A stretch of DNA of 17,106 nucleotides from an uncultured Lachnospiraceae bacterium (GCA_910580005.1 CAJTXH010000054.1:1-17106), one strand, 5' to 3'; positions 7,251 through 16,552 are shown, counted from the stretch's first letter. A program made the numbers and translations. Notes: a model not told the origin generated them from the letters alone.

Positions 7251-8681
7251 TTATCTGCCAGCTTTATTAAAGCCATTATAAATCTCCTGGTATGTTTTCT
7301 TCATATCTTCCACTTTATACTTTGCCATCATACGGTTATATCCGTTATTGCCATATTCTTCCCTTTTTCTTCTGTGTTTTGCAAGGTAAACTATAGCATC
7401 TTTAATCTCCTGTACATTCATGATATGCACAAGTATGCCAGAAGCGCCAATGCCGTCATCCTCACCATATATAAGCCCGCGGCAGTTGCCGACATCTGTG
7501 GCTATCGCAGGTTTTTTTGCTGCATACCCTTCAAGTATTGTAAGAGGCTGCCCTTCGCTTATGCTTGTAAGTATTGTCATATCCATCCCTCCAAGGTATT
7601 TTGTTACATCTATCCTTCCTGTAAACACTATATCAGGGACGCCAAGCAGCTCTACAAGCTCAAAACATTCTTTTGCATACTCCTCATCTTCATCAACAGG
7701 CCCCATTATCCAGAGCTTCAGTTTTGGCACTTCTTCTTTCGCATATGCAAACGCACGTATAAGAGTTTTTACATCTTTAATTGGTGTAACCCTTAATACT
7801 GCCCCTACATGTATTTTATCTGGTTCAATCCCTATGCTGCTGTCCGGCTCATATTTTTCAAACCTTTTCCAGTAAATTCCATTTGGCGTAACCCTTATCT
7901 TTTCTTCAGGGCATCCAAGCTCAACCTGTAATTCCTTTGCATGGGCATAAAGGCTTGTAACAAGGTCTGCACGGTTATACGCCAGCATTGACATTTTCTT
8001 AAACTGCTCAATCCATATATTCTTATAAATGCCTTCTACCCATTTTGCACGTATAAGTTCCTCTTCTCTTTCCCTTGTATAAATGCCATGTTCAGAAACA
8101 AGCAGCCCACAGCCATATTTTGCCTTTGCCATGCTGCCAAGCACGCCAGCGTAGCCAGTTGCAACACAATGGTAAAGGTCTGCTTCTGGAAGGTCTGTGT
8201 CAAGCACCAGGAAAAGAGGCAGATATATTGAACGCATTGTCCATAAAAAGTCTGAAAATACAATTTCAGGATACCTTAACTGGTAGCACTCCCTGGCTGC
8301 CTGCAAAAAATCGTTGCCCATAAGCAGGCTGTTAAAAGAAAAATCCCTTTTTCCAAAAAATTTAAAAAGCTCCTCCCACATAACATTGCGGTTAAGCAAC
8401 AGGCTCCTTAAAGCTTCATACTCTGTATTATTTAACCTCTGTTTCTTTTTCTGCCTTGACTTCTTTTTCTTCCAGTCATAATCCTGTAAATAAACCTCAT
8501 GTACTTCTGTTACATTTTCTGGCAGCTCATATTCAAACTTCCCCCGCAAAGAACGGTTTGCCACAATTGCAAGAATTACAAATTCATAATCTGGAAATGT
8601 TTCCACCATGCTGTGTATCCAGCTTGAAACACCGCCAACTACATATGGGTAACACCCTTCTGCTACAATACATATCTTCAT
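7251..8681 (-). CDS. pelF: PelF-like GT4 glycosyltransferase (polymerising enzyme)
   Basis: The 476-residue GT-B enzyme has the features that separate PelF from other GT4 proteins. These are the start KICIVAEGCYPYVVGGVSSW (2-21), a PelF-type N-terminal half with a lysine-rich insertion (about 70-82), and the stretch SEHGIYTREREEELIRA (196-212). The donor half has VLRVTPIKDVKTL (295-307), LWIMGP (323-328) and the EX7E motif SEGQPLTILEGYA (375-387, E376 and E384). In characterised systems PelF is the soluble glycosyltransferase that makes the amino-sugar Pel chain from UDP-sugar in the cytoplasm and feeds it to PelG. Start is at 8681 with GGGGATTAG eight bases upstream. It begins two bases after the stop of the DUF2194 gene. 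Confidence 0.95.
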   Translation of the reverse strand: MKICIVAEGCYPYVVGGVSSWIHSMVETFPDYEFVILAIVANRSLRGKFEYELPENVTEVHEVYLQDYDWKKKKSRQKKKQRLNNTEYEALRSLLLNRNVMWEELFKFFGKRDFSFNSLLMGNDFLQAARECYQLRYPEIVFSDFLWTMRSIYLPLFLVLDTDLPEADLYHCVATGYAGVLGSMAKAKYGCGLLVSEHGIYTREREEELIRAKWVEGIYKNIWIEQFKKMSMLAYNRADLVTSLYAHAKELQVELGCPEEKIRVTPNGIYWKRFEKYEPDSSIGIEPDKIHVGAVLRVTPIKDVKTLIRAFAYAKEEVPKLKLWIMGPVDEDEEYAKECFELVELLGVPDIVFTGRIDVTKYLGGMDMTILTSISEGQPLTILEGYAAKKPAIATDVGNCRGLIYGEDDGIGASGILVHIMNVQEIKDAIVYLAKHRRKREEYGNNGYNRMMAKYKVEDMKKTYQEIYNGFNKAGR

Positions 8682-8683
8682 TG

Positions 8684-10537
8684 CTAATCCCCGTTATAAT
8701 ATATTTCCTGGCTGTCCTTTTCCTGCCACTTTATTTCAATATGCCCTGAATGTGCTTTTATAAGGTAAGCCCCTTTTTCTATCTCCATGGCTGTGCCGCC
8801 ACTTACAGATATATTTTCCTTCCCGCTTGCTTTAAGTATAAAGGAAAGCTCCTCTTCAAAGTTTGATATATATATATTTACACCATCTTCTGTCTGCTCT
8901 TTTGTAAAGTCAGCGGACAAAAACCTCCTTATCTTCTGGCTGCTTTCTGAAACAACTGTAGCATCAAATACATTGAAAGGCTTCCAGTATGTGCCAATAA
9001 TTGCCGCCATGTCTTTACTGAATTTCTCCCAGGAATCATCTTCACTTGCAGGATAGGCAACCCTTTGCAAATCTATAATTGTATTAGAATATGCAAGCGC
9101 CGTTTCAATGCTTTTAAGCATAATGTCATCTGTATAAGTATGTTTCATACCACTGCCTGTAGTCCCCTGCAAAATTATATTTTTATCAATATAGGAAATA
9201 ATTTCATCTGTCTTTTTTCTTCTGCCACACACAAATGTATCTATATCATAACCACACCCAAATACCGCAAGCCCGTAAAAACGCATTAAATAATTAGAAT
9301 ATGCTGCTTTAAATTCGTAATCTAGTGCATTTCCTGTCCAGAACCTCTTGTCATAATCAAGTTTGCTGCTTATTGACATTTTATGTACCAGGTCCAGTGA
9401 AATGCCAGCTTCTGAATACAGTTCTTTTATAAGCTTAAAGTAAAACTGCACATTTGTGCCATCTGGCTCTATTCCATCAATATAATCAAACTGCGGAGCC
9501 ATCATAATGCTTAATTTATTGTCTGATTTTTTAGCCATTGATGCAAGCACAGGCCATATAATATCCCTGTACACCTGTTCAAGCGGCTGGCTGTAAAGCT
9601 TGTCTATTTCTCCGCTGTTCTCATTGGCAAATCCTGGATAATTGGCAATTACAAGGTTTCTTGCATTAACAACAGGGTAAATATCATAATCAGAAATTTC
9701 TGACATTATTGCAGTTAATATGCCCATTCCTTGCATGTCGGAAAGATAAGTGCCATTTATACAGAATACATGAGTATCTTTTATATTATTGCGCCAGATA
9801 ATTGCGGGCAGCATTTCATTTTTTATTTTATCTTCTTCCTGTATGCCCTCTTCCTGCTCTATAAGCCCCATCATATATGTTTTAGTGCCTTCGCCTGTAA
9901 CATACCAGGGCACTTCAATGTCAAGATCCTGGCGTTTTTCCTTTTCTTTTTCATCCGCTGGTTCATAAATTGCCTCACCGCCCAGCAGGAAGCCGCCAAA
10001 CAGGTGCATACCTGAAAGCCTCACATCATCTTCAACATACTTTATGCCCAATATTTTTTTTAGGCTTGCATTTCCTGTTATTAATTCCTTTGATGGCAGC
10101 CCTGCAAAAATTATATTTATTTTCTGTTCTAACAAACCATCAATAATGCTTATATCAGATGCCTTAAACCTGCTTCCTTCAACCACAACTGCCTTTGGTG
10201 GATTTGACATCTCAATATGGCATTCTTCAAGAGACGGATAATACAGGAAATTCCTTTTACTGTAAGTACACCACCATGACACCGTTCTGCTGACGTTATT
10301 TTTTGCGGAAAACCCTGTATAAATTATATATTCCCTGCCAGAAGCCAGTATTTCTTTGTCCGTCCTGCCATTTGATTTATACATATCGTCCATATCCAGC
10401 TCTGTAACAGCAGTTTTCTCATATTCATTAGTGCCATATTCATTAAGTGCATCTTTCATAACCCCAATAAACTGGAACATAAATAAAAGAATTAATATCA
10501 TTATCGTAATTGTAATATAATTCCTGCGTGATACCAT
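8684..10537 (-). CDS. Membrane-anchored DUF2194-like protein, candidate PelA substitute
   Basis: The 617-residue product has a basic N-terminus and one transmembrane helix (about 8-28), with the remainder extracellular. Regions visible are an alpha/beta domain (about 68-165: EYIIYTGFS, KAVVVEGSRF, KINIIFAGLPS) resembling the amidotransferase-like/flavodoxin-like fold, a central domain with SIMMAPQFDYIDGIEPDG (343-360) and IYPVVNARNLVIANYPGFANENSG (287-309), and a beta-rich C-terminal tail (about 548-606). It resembles DUF2194 family proteins seen in Gram-positive Pel-type loci. The family has no settled function. Because no PelA-type hydrolase/deacetylase gene is present, it is the best candidate for the polymer-modifying step, but I cannot point to a classical deacetylase metal triad. 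The start is behind a strong AGGAGGG site. It lies directly before pelF. Confidence 0.72.
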   Translation of the reverse strand: MVSRRNYITITIMILILLFMFQFIGVMKDALNEYGTNEYEKTAVTELDMDDMYKSNGRTDKEILASGREYIIYTGFSAKNNVSRTVSWWCTYSKRNFLYYPSLEECHIEMSNPPKAVVVEGSRFKASDISIIDGLLEQKINIIFAGLPSKELITGNASLKKILGIKYVEDDVRLSGMHLFGGFLLGGEAIYEPADEKEKEKRQDLDIEVPWYVTGEGTKTYMMGLIEQEEGIQEEDKIKNEMLPAIIWRNNIKDTHVFCINGTYLSDMQGMGILTAIMSEISDYDIYPVVNARNLVIANYPGFANENSGEIDKLYSQPLEQVYRDIIWPVLASMAKKSDNKLSIMMAPQFDYIDGIEPDGTNVQFYFKLIKELYSEAGISLDLVHKMSISSKLDYDKRFWTGNALDYEFKAAYSNYLMRFYGLAVFGCGYDIDTFVCGRRKKTDEIISYIDKNIILQGTTGSGMKHTYTDDIMLKSIETALAYSNTIIDLQRVAYPASEDDSWEKFSKDMAAIIGTYWKPFNVFDATVVSESSQKIRRFLSADFTKEQTEDGVNIYISNFEEELSFILKASGKENISVSGGTAMEIEKGAYLIKAHSGHIEIKWQEKDSQEIYYNGD

Positions 10538-10566
10538 ATACTGCCCTCCTTATAATACTGCCAGGG

Positions 10567-13383
10567 TTATGGGTTGTACTGCCACTGCCTTGTATTATAC
10601 CAGTAATCTATTGAAAAATCATAAAGCCTGTAAGGGTTCTGTTCTACCACATAACATATAAAATCTTTTGACTCATAATAAACTTTCATCTCTTTGCCAT
10701 ACATTTTCTGGAATTCCTTTGCCCAGTAATACATCCTGGACATAACAATCCATCTGTTCCTGCCCTTATATATTCCAAATCCGCTGGAATATACAAGCGG
10801 ATTTGATGCCCCGCTTGCGGAAACATACTGTCCGCTTCCATCATATTTTTCAGCATAATCCACAGGTCTCTTTTCTATAAAGAAGTATACCCTGTCTGTA
10901 GGTATTGTCAGGCTGTCCAGGTATTTATCCCCTTCCATCTGCCTTAAAAATGTAATTATTTCATAATGGTAGCCATACCCTTCAACCATTCTTAATTCAT
11001 CATTGGCAGAGCATACAGTATATGTCTTGTCTTTATTCCCACTCATAATATTAGTAAGACATGTAATAGCATCATTTGTTTCAAATGCTGTAATCTTTGC
11101 ATACGGCCTTATATATCTGCCATGTATAATTAAAACTGTAAAAAATACTGAAACTGCCATTGATGCAGCATACATGGCCTTTTTGTTTTTTACCTGTCCA
11201 AACATTAAAAATATAACTGCATCCGCCGCCATCCCAATTGCCGCTGGCATTATATATGCAATATAAATGCTAATCCTGCCTTCATCCATTATTGCAGGTA
11301 TTCCAAGTTTTTTTGCACATAAAACTGCCATAAGGACTATTATGCAGATTCCTGCTGACACTACCCTTGATGCATAATCCTTATCTTTTCCAGCTAATAA
11401 TAACATCCCCAGTACAGTACATGACAGTATAACTGCCAAAACAGAATAAACCTGTATGTCTGATGCCTCTGGCAAAATATATAACTTTAACATATATATC
11501 AAATGTGAAAAAACATTATTTATCCTGTTAAATACCCTGTTTGCCAAGGGAGGCTTATTATCTGTCTTTTGTTTTTGTATATTATTTCCATTGCCTGTTA
11601 CACTCACATCACTTCCAGAAGAAGTAATATCCCCTGTACCGCCTTGTACTGGGACATTATTTGTACCAGCACTACTGCTCCCTTTGGTTCCAAGGATTAT
11701 CTCCAGGCCCCAGCCAAGCGAACCTTGTAACTGCTTGCCGCCTGCAAATGCCAGTGCCATTGGAAGCACTGCTATGGCAATACTTAAAATGCCTGCAAGC
11801 ATTACATATTTGAAATAGCCCTTTTGAAACAGCCTGTAACAATACCCTGCCGCAATGCCTATACAAAATATTCCTGCAATCATTGTGTCATAAAAATGGA
11901 CAGCAAGTGTCATTGAAAAACACAATGCGAAAAGAAGCAGGTAAAGGTTGCTTTCTATATCCCAGATTTTATTAAACTTTCTTTTAAGGGTAACCCATGC
12001 CTGTATAAATAACTTCTTTAAAGCCTTAACAGAAGCCTTTTTCCTCTTGCCTGCCATTGCACGCCTGTCTGGGCTGCCTGCATCTGCATTGCCAGCAGAA
12101 GGAATATCCGTACTGCTGCCAGATAATAATGTACCAGATTCCAGTTCATCAAGCACCCTTTCCCATGGATGGTATTCCCCGGCTTTGTTTATATCCTTAA
12201 AAAGCTGCCCATAATCCTTTATCTCTGCATTATCACTATAAATCTTATAAGTTTCTTTTATTTCTTCACATAATTCCAGGCTTTCATTTATTGCCCTGCC
12301 ATCAATACCTTCACTTTCCTCAAGAATAATACCATCATATTCTTCTAAGATATCCTGTTTCTGGTCTTTTTTCTCAAAGACTTCAATTTCTACTATTATC
12401 TTTCCTTTTATATCTTTATATTTATACTTTTTACGCACTTCATCTATAACATCACCATTTGCCAGTACAGACTTTTTAAGAAGCAGTTCCCTCTTTCTTG
12501 CTTCAAAAAACCTGTACATAAAATATATTGAAGGTAGTATAAAAATCATGCCAAATTCCTGTGGAAGCGCACTGCAGTACCTTGAGTATGTGTCTGGGTT
12601 AATAAAAGAAATGCATATATAAAATGCAGTTACTGCATATGGTATATACTTTGACTTGCAACATGCACGGATAAATGCAAGAAGCACCAAGTGTATAAAT
12701 ATTGTCTGGACTACTCCAAAAAGTCTTAAAAGTATATATGTCTTTATGCCAAACACTGTATGGATATAATATATTACACAGTGGAAACCAAAAGGATATA
12801 TGCCTGCTGCGAATATATTACCATTGTCCATTTCATTAATCCAGTAATTGTGTACTGGTATATCGGATGCACCATAGCCAAAGGAAGTTACCATATTAGT
12901 GCCATACATCCATAAAACCAGGCATATTATTATAATAGTACAAATCCATTCAGTCCATGAATGGATTATGCTTTTTAACATCCTCTTTAATGAAGCTTTA
13001 ATAATACCGTTAAAGTACCACAAAATTCTTTTAACTAAGAGCCTTAATCCCATTGTCCCTTTTAAAAGGCGAACGACAGACTTTAACATGGTTTTAAAGC
13101 TGTTTAAAGGCCTTATTCTATAAACTTTCCTTATTGCAAGCAGAAAAAATGCAACTGTGCCAAGTATAAGCGTAAACCTGTTAGAAATATGGAGAAGCTG
13201 TACAGCAAAAACCAGGTTTATAATGTAAAAATTACCAAATGTAATATAAACCATAAACCTGGCATAAAATGGCCCATGTTTAAATTTATGGTAGAAAACC
13301 AGCGCAGGAAGAAGTATTGCTAAGAATACATAAATGCCCAGAATTCCGGCAAACTGCATTATTGTTAATAACTGCATTGACAC
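10567..13383 (-). CDS. Large polytopic membrane protein, GT-C glycosyltransferase-like
   Basis: The 938-residue protein has an N-terminal membrane block (about 10-290), a charged cytoplasmic insertion (about 291-475, rich in Glu/Asp/Lys), a second membrane block (about 478-755) and a soluble C-terminal domain (about 760-938). After the helix ending near 162, the first large external loop reads GASDIPVHNYWINEMDNGNI, with D174 and H178 placed like the acidic residue in the first loop of GT-C enzymes, followed by a YPFGFH helix start. A Ser/Thr/Gly-rich low-complexity loop (about 565-605) splits the second block. GT-C enzymes use lipid-linked sugars on the outer face. That role is an inference. 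The start is GTG at 13383 (AAGGAGG ten bases upstream). The internal ATG at 13377 is an alternative. Confidence 0.65.
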   Translation of the reverse strand: MSMQLLTIMQFAGILGIYVFLAILLPALVFYHKFKHGPFYARFMVYITFGNFYIINLVFAVQLLHISNRFTLILGTVAFFLLAIRKVYRIRPLNSFKTMLKSVVRLLKGTMGLRLLVKRILWYFNGIIKASLKRMLKSIIHSWTEWICTIIIICLVLWMYGTNMVTSFGYGASDIPVHNYWINEMDNGNIFAAGIYPFGFHCVIYYIHTVFGIKTYILLRLFGVVQTIFIHLVLLAFIRACCKSKYIPYAVTAFYICISFINPDTYSRYCSALPQEFGMIFILPSIYFMYRFFEARKRELLLKKSVLANGDVIDEVRKKYKYKDIKGKIIVEIEVFEKKDQKQDILEEYDGIILEESEGIDGRAINESLELCEEIKETYKIYSDNAEIKDYGQLFKDINKAGEYHPWERVLDELESGTLLSGSSTDIPSAGNADAGSPDRRAMAGKRKKASVKALKKLFIQAWVTLKRKFNKIWDIESNLYLLLFALCFSMTLAVHFYDTMIAGIFCIGIAAGYCYRLFQKGYFKYVMLAGILSIAIAVLPMALAFAGGKQLQGSLGWGLEIILGTKGSSSAGTNNVPVQGGTGDITSSGSDVSVTGNGNNIQKQKTDNKPPLANRVFNRINNVFSHLIYMLKLYILPEASDIQVYSVLAVILSCTVLGMLLLAGKDKDYASRVVSAGICIIVLMAVLCAKKLGIPAIMDEGRISIYIAYIMPAAIGMAADAVIFLMFGQVKNKKAMYAASMAVSVFFTVLIIHGRYIRPYAKITAFETNDAITCLTNIMSGNKDKTYTVCSANDELRMVEGYGYHYEIITFLRQMEGDKYLDSLTIPTDRVYFFIEKRPVDYAEKYDGSGQYVSASGASNPLVYSSGFGIYKGRNRWIVMSRMYYWAKEFQKMYGKEMKVYYESKDFICYVVEQNPYRLYDFSIDYWYNTRQWQYNP

Positions 13384-13393
13384 TTTCCCTGCA

Positions 13394-13400
13394 CCTCCTT
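13394..13400 (-). promoter_or_regulatory. Ribosome binding site before a GTG start
   Basis: On the minus strand AAGGAGG lies ten bases before GTG at 13383 and sixteen before ATG at 13377. This favours GTG, although AGGGA eight bases before the ATG leaves both possible. Confidence 0.55.
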
Positions 13401-13433
13401 CTTATAATGCCCATAATAAGTATCTGTTATATT

Positions 13434-14369
13434 TCAGCTAAATATCCTTATAAGCTCCAATGTCTCTTTATCTATTACTATATCTGACTGCCGCAGCCTG
13501 TTTAATACATCAAAGAATTTAACCTTGTCTTCTATTGTAAAGTAAAGTTTAAGCTGGCATGTATATGTTGACAGTTCCCTAGGATAAAGCTCCCTGCTCC
13601 TGTCACACCACAGTTCCATATCCTTATATTCTTTTATACCAAGCAGCCTTAAGCATATCCATTCCATATATTCAGGCGTAAGTTTTTCTTTATCCTTCAT
13701 ATACAGAAAGCCTGCTGCCTCTTCCATCATCTTGACATAGGTATGCTGTTCCATATCATGGAATACGTCCTGTGCCAGTACGCTGTTCATATATTCAATA
13801 AGTATGCTGGCATACCCGGCAGACTGTTCACCATCCTGTTTTATTGCATTGTAAAGTTCCTGTGACTTCTGCCTGAAATCATTTAACTCATCCCTTAAAA
13901 CTGATGCAGCATAATGTGATGTTTCAGTATCTTCGCTGTTTAATGCAAGGGCAATGGAAGCAAGGGAGTTTTTAACATCACCCCGCACCACATTTAAAAC
14001 AAGTGTCCTTAAACTGTCTTTATCACTGATTGCAAGTGCTTCCTCTATAGGGGCAAGGTTTCCTTCCCTTTCAGTATCTGCCCTCTTATGTACCTTAACC
14101 CTGTCTTTGCTGAAAATTACATCTGCAAGGTCAGCCCCCTGCCTGAATACAGTCCGGTATATTGCATATCCAGTGAAAAAAAACATAGGCCCGGTAACAG
14201 GGCATAAAAGCATAATAATAAATTTAATTATATAGCCTGCCCTGTTATCTTTGCCTTCCTCAATGCACTTTCTTTCATCCAAATGTACGATATTCCATAT
14301 AAGATAAACCAGTGATACAATGGTATTAATAAGAAGAACCAGTATAAAACACAGTTCCATATATGTCAT
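13434..14369 (-). CDS. pelE: PelE-like membrane protein with helical-repeat domain
   Basis: The 311-residue product has two N-terminal transmembrane helices (about 5-28 and 47-72) and a cytoplasmic alpha-helical domain. The segment EEALAISDKDSLRTLVLNVVRGDVKNSLASIALALNSEDTETSHYAASVLRD (about 108-159) reads like paired-helix (HEAT/TPR) repeats. The rest is also helical with Tyr/Leu spacing as in TPR repeats (about 220-300). Known PelE proteins have the same plan of two membrane helices plus TPR, and assemble with PelD and PelG. The gene directly follows the PelD-like gene and overlaps it as ATGA (14366-14369), consistent with a stoichiometric complex. Assignment rests on architecture and position rather than on a short diagnostic motif. 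Confidence 0.8.
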   Translation of the reverse strand: MTYMELCFILVLLINTIVSLVYLIWNIVHLDERKCIEEGKDNRAGYIIKFIIMLLCPVTGPMFFFTGYAIYRTVFRQGADLADVIFSKDRVKVHKRADTEREGNLAPIEEALAISDKDSLRTLVLNVVRGDVKNSLASIALALNSEDTETSHYAASVLRDELNDFRQKSQELYNAIKQDGEQSAGYASILIEYMNSVLAQDVFHDMEQHTYVKMMEEAAGFLYMKDKEKLTPEYMEWICLRLLGIKEYKDMELWCDRSRELYPRELSTYTCQLKLYFTIEDKVKFFDVLNRLRQSDIVIDKETLELIRIFS

Positions 14370-16552
14370 ATTGCAACATCCTCCTCAATCTGGCATGGAA
14401 AACCTTTTTCAATAAAACGCCTGCGTACAAATTCTGCATCATTTGCGCTTGTATTGGAAAGAAGCGCATAAACCTTTCCGTCTTTAAGTTCACCAAGATA
14501 ATCAGTCTGGCGTACAAGCGGGCTTAATTCCTGGCTTACTTTAATTTTCTGCATTATGCCTGTTTCTATTGAAACTAATGTACATTCAGTAAGGTTCTTG
14601 GTCCTGGCATTAAGGTATGCACTTACAAGTGAAGTAAATGCCTCTTCTTCAAGTATATTAGTACCCTGTATATAACGCTGTTCTTCCAGGGCAGACATAT
14701 ACCTGGTAGCCCTTATTACCGCATTCTGTATAAGATATCCTATAATAACCAGCATGTTTGCCTGCCCAAGTGTCATTCTTTCCCAAGGTATGCCCCATAC
14801 CATAAGTATAAGCTGCATTTCATCTTCTGAATATATGGCATTTGCCATAAGCGGGTAATGTTCATCCATATCCCTGTTTATATAAACTTTTTTATCCACC
14901 ATGCTTTCATACATCACACCCATGTTCTGGTAATTTATAGAGTTGCCAAGGCTGCGTGCCTTAGCGGATGTTGCTGAAAACAGCCTGGCATAAGACCTGT
15001 TTGCCACCATATAAATTGCTACATCCTTGCTTTCCATAAGCTTTGAAAGCACTTCTGCCGCATAGAATATAACTTCCTCTGGTTCATATTTATCAAGCCT
15101 TGAAGTGATTTCATATATTTTGCCAAAACTGTCATTCTGGTTTACAAGCTGGTCTGATAGTATTTCCTTGACCCTTACATTACTGACATTAATATCAGAC
15201 ATATCATCAAGCTGCCCTGATAAATATTTTATCTCATGCTCATCTTCTTCTTTAACCATGCGCAGCTCATCCCTCATATAACCAACAACAAGCCCCAGTA
15301 TCATAAGCTGTGCTATCCATATATATGTATTGTAGTCAAGCAGAACATCAAAACCTGTACGGTTATACATCTGCCTGAAACAATAGCCTGCAACCGCAAG
15401 AAGTGATGAAAATATAGCCTGGTGCTGCCCATGTACAATAGCAAAAAGCAATACATATAATAAATAGAAATCTATATGTGAAAAAAACTGGCTGCCTGTT
15501 GCCCTGTTATTTAACATAAAGAACGGAATAAATAAAACAAGGTTTTCCACAAACGGGACTGCCGCAATAAAAAGCCCCTTTGTTTTCATTTTTAAACGCT
15601 CTGTAAAACTTCTCGGCGCTTCGTCAAGCCTGCTGAATTTTGCCACATTTTTATTTAAATACTTAGCAAGTTCTGGAAGTGCTTTTACAGGTTTATGCCT
15701 GATTTGCATCCCAAATTCATCCGCAAAACGCTGGCTTGAAAGGATAACATAATAATCCCTGCCGGAATTTTCTTCTGCAATTTTAACTTTGCTGCTGCCG
15801 CCAAGGGCATTTTGTATAATTTGCGCCATATCAGCCTCTGGCACTGGCTCAAGGCCTGATATCTGGTATAAATTATAATCATGCCTTTTTGTGCTTATTA
15901 TTTTATATATAAACTCCACAGCATCTGAAGCATATATAATTGAATGGCGGTACTGTACATTTATTGTTATTTCGCCAGTGTCAATAGCTGCCATGCACAT
16001 TTTTGCACACAGCTTGTCCATTTCAGCAGACCTTCCTGGTATGCTGTACATATTACCAAACCTTAGTACAACAATATCTGCATCCAGCATCTTCTGGTAA
16101 TTCAGGCACATTTCCTCACCAATGGCAAGAGCCTGGCCTTTCTGGGTGTATGCTGTATAAGGCTCTTCCTCTTCTACTTCATAAACATATGACTTCTGGT
16201 AAACCTCTTCTGAAGAAAGGTATATAAAACGTCCCTTATTAGCAGCAGCAAAACCAAGCAGTATATTCATAAGCCCTGATGAATATTTTACTGCTGTATT
16301 CTGCGCATCATCCCATATAAAGTTCATATCATAAGCACCTGTAAAAATAGAAACATCAGGTTTGACGCTTTCAAACACTTCTCTTATACAGACGTTATTA
16401 TATTCAAAATGATATGTTTCAAATACTTTCTTGAAGCTGTAACTCTCCTTTTTCTCTTCAGTAAGCACATAAACCTTATGCCCTTCCTTGGCAAGCTTGT
16501 CAACTAACAAATGCATAAAACTGCTTATGCCGCCAATCAATAGAATATCCAT
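14366..16552 (-). CDS. pelD: Epimerase-like/PelD-like fusion, candidate c-di-GMP receptor
   Basis: The 728-residue fusion has four parts. Residues 1-300 are an extended-SDR/NAD-epimerase-like domain (DILLIGGIS start, FIYLSSEEVY at 109-118, VVLRFGNMYS at 161-170). Residues 325-427 hold about four membrane helices. Residues about 470-615 form a GAF-like domain. Residues about 630-728 form a degenerate GGDEF domain. In the last, RQTD (681-684) is an RxxD motif, and KDGKV (690-694) sits where GGDEF would be, five residues further on, as in true cyclases. That is the PelD plan: c-di-GMP binding without synthesis. The epimerase half lacks two glycines of the usual GxxGxxG, and its Y/K pair is YTQK rather than YxxxK, so catalysis is doubtful. 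It overlaps pelE by four bases and lies 19 bases after the PqqD-like gene. Confidence 0.88.
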   Translation of the reverse strand: MDILLIGGISSFMHLLVDKLAKEGHKVYVLTEEKKESYSFKKVFETYHFEYNNVCIREVFESVKPDVSIFTGAYDMNFIWDDAQNTAVKYSSGLMNILLGFAAANKGRFIYLSSEEVYQKSYVYEVEEEEPYTAYTQKGQALAIGEEMCLNYQKMLDADIVVLRFGNMYSIPGRSAEMDKLCAKMCMAAIDTGEITINVQYRHSIIYASDAVEFIYKIISTKRHDYNLYQISGLEPVPEADMAQIIQNALGGSSKVKIAEENSGRDYYVILSSQRFADEFGMQIRHKPVKALPELAKYLNKNVAKFSRLDEAPRSFTERLKMKTKGLFIAAVPFVENLVLFIPFFMLNNRATGSQFFSHIDFYLLYVLLFAIVHGQHQAIFSSLLAVAGYCFRQMYNRTGFDVLLDYNTYIWIAQLMILGLVVGYMRDELRMVKEEDEHEIKYLSGQLDDMSDINVSNVRVKEILSDQLVNQNDSFGKIYEITSRLDKYEPEEVIFYAAEVLSKLMESKDVAIYMVANRSYARLFSATSAKARSLGNSINYQNMGVMYESMVDKKVYINRDMDEHYPLMANAIYSEDEMQLILMVWGIPWERMTLGQANMLVIIGYLIQNAVIRATRYMSALEEQRYIQGTNILEEEAFTSLVSAYLNARTKNLTECTLVSIETGIMQKIKVSQELSPLVRQTDYLGELKDGKVYALLSNTSANDAEFVRRRFIEKGFPCQIEEDVAI

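Noticed and set aside
7242..7796. 184-codon rightward frame opposite pelF
   Set aside because: It is antisense to a clearly conserved gene, rich in Cys/His/Tyr/Phe as expected for a shadow frame, and has no ribosome site or recognisable domain.
14366..16552. Active diguanylate cyclase
   Set aside because: The GGDEF motif is replaced by KDGKV, with no acidic metal ligand in the signature, so cyclase activity is not expected.
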